Source: DGNJ01 sp002388905 (lineage in GTDB: Bacteria > Pseudomonadota > Gammaproteobacteria > Pseudomonadales > Porticoccaceae). From it: a stretch of 64,000 nucleotides of DNA. Below, piece by piece: positions 51,942 through 58,692 of the stretch. The notes beneath the pieces were generated by a model, which was given only the letters and a program-made list of their open reading frames with translations, was not told the origin of the DNA and ran no database searches. Position 1 is the first letter of the stretch. Each line of letters begins with the position of its first letter. The stretch is taken from positions 166,016 through 230,015 of the forward strand of contig DAITSJ010000005.1 of NCBI GenBank assembly GCA_036843405.1, in the 5' to 3' direction. The position numbers were made by a program, and so were the translations under genes.

Positions 51942-52721
51942 TTACTGACCCGCCAGCTTTTCCTGCAGGCGCTGCATGCCGCGAATCCAGCGATCATGGT
52001 CTTCGGCCTTGCGCCGGAAATAATCCGCCACCCGGGGGTGGGGCAGGGCCAGGAAAGTTTCCCGGGCGATAGCATCCGCGGCGCACTCCGCGACCTCGTC
52101 GGTGCCGGCCAGGCCATCCCCGGCTACCGTATCGACATTATCAATCGTCGACAGCATGTCGGTGCGCACGCCCTGCGGGCAAAGGGCGGTCACGCCAATG
52201 CCGTCTCGCCCATGGGTGATGGCAAGCCACTCGGCGAAGCCCAGGGAGGCGTGTTTGCTCACGGTATAAGGCGCGGAACCGATCTGGCTTAACAACCCGG
52301 CGGCGGAAATGGTCTGGAGGAAGTATCCCGAACCCCGCGCCAGCATGCCGGGAAGACAGGCCCGGGCGGCGTGAACGTGGGCCATGACATTGACGTCCAG
52401 GCTTTTTTGCCAGGCCGACAAATCCGCGTCGGCCCCGCCGGCGGCGAAAATGCCGGCATTGGAGCAGAAAAGGTCCACTCCTCCGTAACGCGCTTCCATG
52501 TGATCGACCCAGGCTTTGATGTCCGCCGGGTCGCTGACGTCGCCAGTGCCGGTTTCCAGGTTGTCGATGGAAAGTCTTCCGGCGAGCGTTTGAAGCTTGC
52601 TCTCGTGCAGGTCGAGCAAAAGCAGGGCGCGGGGGTTTTCCCGGCTGAAGCGCCGGGCCAGAGCCTCGCCAATACCGCCGGCAGCGCCGGTAAGAATAAT
52701 GGTCTTGCCGCTGAGTTTCAT
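51942..52721 (-). CDS. SDR family oxidoreductase
   Basis: 259-residue SDR: LTGAAGGIGEALARRF cofactor motif, LFCSNAG (CSNAG in place of NNAG), ISAAG region and YTVSK (Tyr/Lys). The DLHESK segment after the second strand suggests NAD use. The start was placed at ATG 52721 (MKLSGKT), where homology begins, with AAGGA about 13 nt upstream; a frame to 52829 adds 36 residues without domain support. The C-terminus is longer than in the other SDRs (HPRVADYFRRKAEDHDRW). It is divergent from the TetR at 52902. Substrate unknown. Confidence 0.9.
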   Translation of the reverse strand: MKLSGKTIILTGAAGGIGEALARRFSRENPRALLLLDLHESKLQTLAGRLSIDNLETGTGDVSDPADIKAWVDHMEARYGGVDLFCSNAGIFAAGGADADLSAWQKSLDVNVMAHVHAARACLPGMLARGSGYFLQTISAAGLLSQIGSAPYTVSKHASLGFAEWLAITHGRDGIGVTALCPQGVRTDMLSTIDNVDTVAGDGLAGTDEVAECAADAIARETFLALPHPRVADYFRRKAEDHDRWIRGMQRLQEKLAGQ

Positions 52722-52901
52722 TAACCGGATTCTTCCTTTAGTGGGATTTTTCCATTGAGAAACGGGAACGACTATTATAAGTCCAGTGATCGAATACGGG
52801 CAAAATACTGGTCTCCCCCGGGGAAACAAACAGTCATTTAAAAAATACCGGATTGCGGTCGGAGCGCCATTGCCTTTCTCGGACGCATTAAATTCTCTAT
52901 A

Positions 52902-53711
52902 ATGGCTATTCTCGGAGCGACGTGTCGTTATCCTTTATCCCTTACCCTTCTGCCTGAAACGGAAAAGCTCTTGTCGCCAGAATCTCCCACCGAAAAAAAA
53001 CAGCCAGATACCGTTACCCATTCACGATCCGATGGCGCCACCAAGGCCGGCAAGAAAACCGATCGCCGCAAGGCGCCGCAAACCAAGGAAAAAATTCTCG
53101 ATGCCGCGGAAGCGCTGTTTGTCCAGAAGGGCTATTACGGTACCTCCCTGCGTGACATCAGCAGGGCAGCAGGGGCACAACTGGCGCTGAGTTATTACCA
53201 CTTCGGCTCCAAGGAAGACCTGTTTCGCGCCGTGATCGATCGGCGTGCCGATGAAAATGTCGCGGATCTGCGTGGAGCCCTGGTGCGTGTGACTGCTGGC
53301 GGAAAATCGCCGACCGTGGAGGAAGTCTTAAGTGCCTTTATAGAGCCGGTGGTGGAAAAGGTGCTCAGGGGAGGCGAGGGCTGGCGAAATTATATCCGGC
53401 TCCTGGCCCAGGTTGCCCATATGCCGCAGGAAGAAAGTTTTCTGGTCCCCGTGAATATTCATTACGACGCCGTGGTTCGTGAGTTCGTCGAGCAGATGGC
53501 CCGTCTCTTTCCGGACATGGCCAGGGAGGACGTACACTGGGGCTTTTATTTCTATCAGGCGGCTATAACCGATCTGCTAAACGAACCGGGGATGGTGGAC
53601 CGCCAGTCCGATGGCCTTTGTCGGGCCTCCGACCTGGAAACCATCGTGAAAAAGATTACCCGGTTTTTTGCGGCGGGCTTTCGTGGCATTGGCGGTTTGC
53701 AGGACCGATAA
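52902..53711 (+). CDS. TetR family transcriptional regulator
   Basis: Up to 269 residues. The TetR DNA-binding domain covers about residues 62-108 (ILDAAEALFVQKGYYGTSLRDI, then ISRAAGAQLALSYYHF, SKEDLF). It is preceded by an unusually long, charged, probably disordered N-terminus rich in Lys/Thr/Pro, so the real start may lie further inside, for example at a TTG near 52971. The C-terminal half is helical. It is divergent from the SDR at 51942 and may control it. A half-site-like AAACAAACAG lies at 52824-52833 between them. Confidence 0.85.
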   Translation: MAILGATCRYPLSLTLLPETEKLLSPESPTEKKQPDTVTHSRSDGATKAGKKTDRRKAPQTKEKILDAAEALFVQKGYYGTSLRDISRAAGAQLALSYYHFGSKEDLFRAVIDRRADENVADLRGALVRVTAGGKSPTVEEVLSAFIEPVVEKVLRGGEGWRNYIRLLAQVAHMPQEESFLVPVNIHYDAVVREFVEQMARLFPDMAREDVHWGFYFYQAAITDLLNEPGMVDRQSDGLCRASDLETIVKKITRFFAAGFRGIGGLQDR

Positions 53712-53825
53712 GTTTCATAAAAAATATTTTCCCGCATGCGGCACTCCGAACTAATTTCACCGGCAAGCCACGCGAAACCGACACTTACCAGGAACAGCAA
53801 AAGAAACGGTTTCTTAACCTCATGG

Positions 53826-53927
53826 GCCTCATGCTGGGGGAAGCATTTACGCCGTAAATGCTTCCATCCAGGCTTGTCGGCGAGATCCTTCCGCCTGCAG
53901 TCTCAAAAAATATCCGCCGGCATGAGG
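53826..53927. repeat. Nested inverted repeats with a 27-bp palindrome
   Basis: A near-perfect palindrome with 13-bp arms GGAAGCATTTACG/CGTAAATGCTTCC lies at 53839-53865. It is enclosed by a second inverted pair GCCTCATGC (53826-53834) and GCATGAGGC (53919-53927). It lies in the 274-base gap between convergent genes, with no T tract. Function unknown: a bidirectional terminator, small repeat element or binding site. Confidence 0.55.
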
Positions 53928-53985
53928 CTCTGTTAATGCCGGTCTTACCGCTACAGGTCGCTTTGTCACCTGGCTCAGGTGCCGT

Positions 53986-55317
53986 TCAGCGCCTGCCTTC
54001 GAGGTAGTCGTTCAGGACCTCGTGAAAACGCCGCACCCGGGTTTCCTGGCCGGAGAGATAACAATCAGTAAACGCCATGGAACGCAGCCCGCGTTGCTGA
54101 GTCTCGGCCAGCGAAAGATCCTGGGACAGGAAGTCGCCTTGCTCCAGGGCAGCCTCATACTCGGCGAAATTGTCCGTTTCATGCTCGGCTTCCTCGTACG
54201 GGCGCATACCGTAAAGGGTGGCAACTTCCGACGCGCCACGAATCTTCGGAACCAGGTACCAGTAGTCAAAAGTGGACCAGTTGGGATCCTCGGCATCGGG
54301 CTCTGTGCGGAAGACATGCAGTCCTTCCGGGGTGCCGGTGAGTGTCAGGTTTGGGAAACAGGTGTGATGCACCTGGTCGGTCAACTCGCAATCAGTGAAC
54401 TTTTCAAAATAGTCGTAGCCTCGTTCGGGGCCCAGTTTTCGGCGGGCTTCCTGTAAGGCGAGCCGCGCTTGCTGGGCGCGCCCCTGAAAGTCGTCAGGAT
54501 CGATATCCCAGGCTTTCAGGACATCGGCCCACAACGGCTGGACTTCGTCTTTAACGGGCGAGCGGGAGGAAGGCTGGAGCTTTTCGATCATGCGATTATG
54601 ACCATTCGGGTACATTTCAAAGATGGTCGTCGAATAATGATCGTCAATCATAGGCATGAATTGCGGATGCACCGACGGGATATGGTAGGACTCGTTGAAG
54701 TTGTCGGAGGCGAACTTCCAGTTGGTGTTGACCCGGAGGGTGCGCCAGACGACCCGGGTGTGCTGCTCCAGGTCGCGATTACCCAGCAGCGTGGGAATGG
54801 GATCCAGATACTCCAGGAGCGGTTTAACATCGGGATCGAAGCTCCAGAAAATGAATCCGCCCCAGGTATCGCAGGGCAGCTCCTTCAGTTGCAGTTTGCC
54901 GCAGGGATTGCCCTGGGGGAAATCTTCCGGATCCTGCACCGACTCCAGCTTGCCGTCTAGGCCATATTTCCAGCTGTGATAGGGGCAGGTGAAAGCGTCC
55001 GTTACGCCTCCCTCTTCCACAGTGACCAGCTGATTGCCACGGTGCATGCAGACATTGAAAAAGGCCCTGATGGAGTCGTCCTTTTGCCTGACCAGTAATA
55101 TCGATTCATGGCGAAAATCGTGGACGATGAAATCACCCGGTTCCTGAAGCTGTGACGTCCGCCCGCCAACATGCCAGATGCGCTTCCACATGGATTCCCA
55201 TTCCCGGTCGGCAAAACCTTTTGACCAGTAGCGGTCACCAGTAATGGCGTCCCCCCGGGCCCTGGGGTTTTCGGCGTCCGGGTGTGTCGGGTAACTTGGG
55301 TTCAGTTTGGTATTCAT
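53986..55317 (-). CDS. Rieske non-heme iron oxygenase, alpha subunit (subfamily B)
   Basis: 443-residue oxygenase, paralogue of 37917-39251: shared GDA/PMTGDRYW/Y, REWE.MW.RIWHV, DFIVHDF..ES and the tail GQETRVRRFHEVLNDYLEGR. The Rieske site is CMHRG (C90, H92) with CPYHSW (C111, H114); Ser replaces Gly after the last ligand. The iron site NWKFASDNFNESYHIPSVHP keeps the bridging Asp. It is the second gene of a two-gene run, 57 nt after the SnoaL-like gene at 55375. The partner order (SnoaL first) is reversed relative to the 37917 cassette. Confidence 0.93.
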   Translation of the reverse strand: MNTKLNPSYPTHPDAENPRARGDAITGDRYWSKGFADREWESMWKRIWHVGGRTSQLQEPGDFIVHDFRHESILLVRQKDDSIRAFFNVCMHRGNQLVTVEEGGVTDAFTCPYHSWKYGLDGKLESVQDPEDFPQGNPCGKLQLKELPCDTWGGFIFWSFDPDVKPLLEYLDPIPTLLGNRDLEQHTRVVWRTLRVNTNWKFASDNFNESYHIPSVHPQFMPMIDDHYSTTIFEMYPNGHNRMIEKLQPSSRSPVKDEVQPLWADVLKAWDIDPDDFQGRAQQARLALQEARRKLGPERGYDYFEKFTDCELTDQVHHTCFPNLTLTGTPEGLHVFRTEPDAEDPNWSTFDYWYLVPKIRGASEVATLYGMRPYEEAEHETDNFAEYEAALEQGDFLSQDLSLAETQQRGLRSMAFTDCYLSGQETRVRRFHEVLNDYLEGRR

Positions 55318-55374
55318 GGTTCATTCCTCCTGGAGTCTCGTTGTCAGTTCCGCCTTGCGGTAAAGTTTTGATGG

Positions 55375-55821
55375 TCAGTGATCGCCGTGAATCTCGTCCA
55401 GAGAGCCGGGGAGCGGCATACCGGCGTTAATCGAATATTTCTCGAACTTCCAGCCGGCGTCGGTCTTCACACAATCCATCCGGTAGCGGACATGGACGTG
55501 GACCTCGTTGCCGTCGTTTGACCGGCCGAGCCCCTGGACATAGGCGCGCATGGTTCCTTTGACGCCGTCGTAGTGTTCGACACGGAAATTGCTGATGTAA
55601 TGGGTGTGATGGGACATGTCGGCAAAAACATCCTCATAGAATTTCCTGAACGAGGATTTACCCGGCATAGCCGGGAGGCCTATGCCCGAAAAGTCGAGCA
55701 CCGCGTCGTCAGTAAACAGGTCGAGCAGTTCTTCCACGTCAGTGAGTTTATCCACCGCATAGCAGTAGTCGGTCATAAGGTCCTGAAGTGCGAAGCGCTC
55801 TGTAAGGGGGATTTGTATCAC
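55375..55821 (-). CDS. SnoaL-like (NTF2-fold) protein, MSHHxHY subgroup
   Basis: 148-residue NTF2-fold protein and paralogue of 14112-14543: LFTDDAVLDFSGIG, EDVFADMSHHTHYISNF, QGLGRS and DAGWKFEKYS. The start is taken as GTG at 55821 (VIQIPLTERFALQDL) because AGGAGA stands 7 nt upstream; the frame open to 55917 adds a 32-residue acidic stretch without domain similarity. It is transcribed just ahead of the Rieske oxygenase at 53986 and is the third NTF2-Rieske pair of the window. Confidence 0.83.
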   Translation of the reverse strand: MIQIPLTERFALQDLMTDYCYAVDKLTDVEELLDLFTDDAVLDFSGIGLPAMPGKSSFRKFYEDVFADMSHHTHYISNFRVEHYDGVKGTMRAYVQGLGRSNDGNEVHVHVRYRMDCVKTDAGWKFEKYSINAGMPLPGSLDEIHGDH

Positions 55822-55889
55822 GAAATTGTCTCCTGAATAGTTCCACTTGGTGGTAAGGTTGTACTGGTCAGTGTCGGCAGTGTCATCGG

Positions 55890-55917
55890 TATCTAACGGG
55901 TTATCTGGCCTGAACAA
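55890..55917 (-). promoter_or_regulatory. Possible promoter of the SnoaL-Rieske pair
   Basis: Minus strand TTGTTC (55917-55912), a 16-nt spacer and TAGATA (55895-55890), about 70 nt upstream of the GTG start. Both hexamers are imperfect. Confidence 0.35.
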
Positions 55918-56079
55918 GCGGTTATCGACCAGGATGTTCCCACAGACGGCATTGGGACATTAGGGTCCTTGCCGGGCCGTTAAATTTCTCGCAAACCGGC
56001 GGAACGGATAGCACTGATGACCCCAAGCACAGCTTTCATCGATCGGCCCGAATTCACGCGTATCCCGCCTTATCGGTTT

Positions 56080-57528
56080 TCATTGGCTCATTAATGTCAT
56101 GCCGGCCACCCGGCCAAAATAGGAACCGGGTCCCAGGCTCATACCGCTGGCGTAACTCTTGCCGGATTTGGGGATATGGGCGGTGCAGGCACCCGCGGCG
56201 CAGAGTCCGGGAATGGGGCGACCCTTTTTGTCTAGCACGCGGGCGTCGCTGTCGACTTCCAGGCCGCCCAGGGTCATGAAAAGATAGAAAGAGCGGTTAA
56301 AAGAGATGTCGAACGCCGCGTAGGGGCCGTTTTCCAGAGGTTTCAACCAATCCGGATGTTTGTAGAACAACGGGTCTTCACCTTTCCGGGCGGCGACGTT
56401 GTATTGCCTGAGCGTGCGGCTAAGGGCGCCGGCGGGTATGTCCAGGCCCGCCTCCATTTCCTCGATGTTTTCGTAGCCATCGACCAATTGATGCCGGGCC
56501 GACTCGATTTCCGGGTAGGCAAAAATTTCCTCGTCGACGATGAGGTAGGCCCGCTGCTCGGGCTGCTCGCTGATAAAGGCGGCCGTGCGGCCGTGGTAGC
56601 TGTCCTCGGCCACGAAACGCTTTCCGAACTTGTTGACGATAATGCCCTTGATCAGTTGGCCGGGCGGATAAATCGAGGCTGTTGCTATGACTCCCTCCAT
56701 GGCGTTCGTGGCGGCGCCCGCCGACAGGCCCAGGCGAATCCCGCAGCCGTCGTTCCAGGGTGAACCCAGCGGCTCGGCGGTATCCGGGAGTACAGGAATA
56801 TTCTCTCGGACCATGTCCGGGTTCATGGCGAAGCCGCCGCTGGCGATCACCACGCCGGTGCCCGCTTCATAGTGGAGTGTCTTGCCCTCCCGACGGAGCC
56901 GTACGCCGCAGATTTTGCCGGTGTCATCGGCGATCAGGGCAGTGACCTGGCTGTCGCAGGATATTCGCACGCCCTCGTCTTCGCACCTGGTTGTCAGCGC
57001 GGCCATGGCAACGTTGCCAGGGCTTTCTCCCTCGCCGGTTGCCTGGTGGCCCCGGGGTGCGGGCCGGGCGATTTCGCGATAGGGCCAGAGCTTTTCATTG
57101 CCAGTGCTCAACAGGCCCTCCGTACCGAGCAGGAACACGGCCTTGCCTTCGTAACAGGTGCGCTCAAAGGGTACGCCCTGGGACTCGAGCCAGTCGAAAT
57201 GACTGACGTTTTCGTCGCAGTAGCGCCTTACCAGATCGGCGTTTTCACTACCCATGCTGGCGATCATGAAGCGGTACATATCGTCGGGGCTGTCGTCGAA
57301 ACCGCAGGCTTTCTGGACCGCGGTGCCGCCGCCCAGATAAAAAAGGCCCGACGACAGCGCGCTGGCACCGCCCCCGGCACTGGCTCTTTCCACCACCAGT
57401 ACATCCCCCCCTGCTCGCCGGGCTTCCAGGGCGGCACAGACACCGGCAATGCCATAGCCGATGACCAGGACATCGGCGGTGTCGTCAAAATGAGGCACAT
57501 CCCGTAGGGAGATCAGGCTATTTTGCAT
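56080..57528 (-). CDS. FAD-binding dehydrogenase (KstD/fumarate reductase-like), cytoplasmic
   Basis: 482-residue flavoprotein: FAD motif ADVLVIGYGIAGVCAALEARRAGG, an acidic strand end VVERAS, then GGGASALSSGLFYLGGG, and the C-terminal CAAGACTAHIPKSGKSYASG..LG flavin-binding end. It lacks a signal peptide, unlike the Tat-exported relative at 30868. The start was set at ATG 57528 (MQNSLIS). The family dehydrogenates or reduces C=C bonds next to a carbonyl in cyclic compounds. It has a strong upstream promoter and operator and a leader of about 165 nt. Confidence 0.9.
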   Translation of the reverse strand: MQNSLISLRDVPHFDDTADVLVIGYGIAGVCAALEARRAGGDVLVVERASAGGGASALSSGLFYLGGGTAVQKACGFDDSPDDMYRFMIASMGSENADLVRRYCDENVSHFDWLESQGVPFERTCYEGKAVFLLGTEGLLSTGNEKLWPYREIARPAPRGHQATGEGESPGNVAMAALTTRCEDEGVRISCDSQVTALIADDTGKICGVRLRREGKTLHYEAGTGVVIASGGFAMNPDMVRENIPVLPDTAEPLGSPWNDGCGIRLGLSAGAATNAMEGVIATASIYPPGQLIKGIIVNKFGKRFVAEDSYHGRTAAFISEQPEQRAYLIVDEEIFAYPEIESARHQLVDGYENIEEMEAGLDIPAGALSRTLRQYNVAARKGEDPLFYKHPDWLKPLENGPYAAFDISFNRSFYLFMTLGGLEVDSDARVLDKKGRPIPGLCAAGACTAHIPKSGKSYASGMSLGPGSYFGRVAGMTLMSQ

Positions 57529-57682
57529 GGCTTGCACTCTTCGGTCTTTTATGGCGGTCCGTTGTGCAGTGACTAGCAACGACAGGCGGGTGGCGCGCTT
57601 GTCGTGTGCGGGTGATTGCTAGCAGTGACGCCGGCTTCGGATAAAGGTTCTGCGCTCATGATGTGCTCGTTATCAATAATAC

Positions 57683-57694
57683 TTGAACGTTCGA
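57683..57694. promoter_or_regulatory. Operator-like palindrome at the flavoprotein promoter
   Basis: TTGAACGTTCGA with perfect core GAACGTTC, just downstream of the -10 and overlapping the expected transcription start. Confidence 0.5.
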
Positions 57695-57700
57695 CTAATA

Positions 57701-57729
57701 AATATACCTGCCACGGTTTTGCCTGTCAA
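57701..57729 (-). promoter_or_regulatory. Strong sigma-70-type promoter of the 56080-57528 gene
   Basis: Minus strand TTGACA (57729-57724), a 17-nt spacer and TATATT (57706-57701), near consensus. Confidence 0.65.
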
Positions 57730-57829
57730 TGGGGCAAACAGGAAAGAAATATGAACCGGTTTCTAATCCTCGGCTTTGCTGCGGTTGTTCGTTAGACCGT
57801 GACCCCCATAAACTGATGCCCGGAGCCGG

Positions 57830-58498
57830 TCAGCCCGCGCTCTGCGGGGTGGCGACAGACTCCTGGTGCTTACCGATACCCCAGCCTTCCAGGAACAGCG
57901 TCATGTCCATCTCCGCGTGCCGGGTTTCCGCTTCCGTGTGGCGGATGTTGAAAAGCGGCCGCAGGCCCCCGGACATCACCAGCGAAAAGGTCGTCGCCGC
58001 CTGGGCCGGATCCACCGGCCGCATCCTGCCCTGGTCGATCAGGGCCTGGAAAAATGCTGTCAATCGTTGGCTGGTGGCTTGTGCGAGACGGTTTCGTGCC
58101 CCCTGGCACAAGTCGGGGTAGCGGCGGCCCTGGGCTATCAGCAGGCGCCGCAATTCGATGTTCCTGTCGCTGGTGGAGGCTTGGTAGATCGCCGAGGCGG
58201 CGTTTCGCAAGGTCTGACGGGGATCGTTGATGTCCAATTCGTAGTCGCTCAGTTCCGCGGCGACCAGTTCCACCTCGTCATTGACGACGGCCTCGAAGAG
58301 TGCCTCTTTGTTGCGGTAGCGTCGGTAAATGGTTGCCTTGCTGACCCGGGCCCGCCTGGCGATCTGATCCATGGTGGCGCGGCCCAGGCCTTCCTCGATA
58401 AAGATGTCCCGTGCGGCTTCCAGGAGTTCCTGCTCCCGGGCCGTGGATAGTTGATTGGGGGCTTTTTTCATTGCTCTTGGCTCATTTGGAGGCGTCAT
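57830..58498 (-). CDS. TetR family transcriptional regulator
   Basis: 222-residue TetR repressor. The DNA-binding domain (about 22-68) reads LLEAARDIFIEEGLGRATMD with the helix-turn-helix IARRARVSKATIYRRYRNKEAL. The C-terminal domain is of the AefR/TetR_C-like helical type. ATG at 58498 (GGAA upstream) or 58471 (AAGAG upstream) are both possible starts. It is divergent from the DUF3604 gene. The AAAACAG..CTGTTTT operator between them overlaps its own -35, so autoregulation together with control of the DUF3604/receptor operon is likely. Confidence 0.9.
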   Translation of the reverse strand: MTPPNEPRAMKKAPNQLSTAREQELLEAARDIFIEEGLGRATMDQIARRARVSKATIYRRYRNKEALFEAVVNDEVELVAAELSDYELDINDPRQTLRNAASAIYQASTSDRNIELRRLLIAQGRRYPDLCQGARNRLAQATSQRLTAFFQALIDQGRMRPVDPAQAATTFSLVMSGGLRPLFNIRHTEAETRHAEMDMTLFLEGWGIGKHQESVATPQSAG

Positions 58499-58534
58499 TT
58501 GCGAGATTCCGGAAGTATACTAGGCTAAAAAAAT

Positions 58535-58550
58535 AAAACAGTGCTGTTTT
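58535..58550. promoter_or_regulatory. TetR-type operator between TetR and DUF3604 genes
   Basis: AAAACAGTGCTGTTTT: perfect 7-bp arms with a 2-nt centre. It lies 4 nt upstream of the -35 for the rightward promoter, and over the -35 of a leftward pair whose -10 is TATACT (58519-58514). It is the best copy of the AAACAG..CTGTTT motif. Confidence 0.65.
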
Positions 58551-58554
58551 TTTG

Positions 58555-58583
58555 TTGACATACGCCGGGTTTGGCGTTAATTT
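58555..58583 (+). promoter_or_regulatory. Sigma-70-type promoter of the DUF3604 gene
   Basis: TTGACA (58555-58560), a 17-nt spacer and TAATTT (58578-58583), about 110 nt upstream of the start codon. Confidence 0.6.
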
Positions 58584-58692
58584 AATCTAAACGAAACCGT
58601 ACCGTTCATATTAAATATAGCAAATAGCCTGGGGTTGACCCGAAGCTGAAGCGCTTTTTTGGGCGTAACCTTCCAGGTGCAGGGGGTAAAAC

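Larger units (their letters stand above)
57529..57829. other. Leader and promoter region of the flavoprotein gene
   Basis: No gene is seen in 301 bases. The region holds the promoter at 57701-57729, the palindrome at 57683-57694 and a long untranslated leader of the flavoprotein gene. Confidence 0.45.

Noticed and set aside
57751..57795. A 14-codon frame MNRFLILGFAAVVR with AGGAAAG upstream
   Set aside because: Too short to support as a gene and not followed by other coding signal. It could be chance in the region upstream of the flavoprotein promoter.
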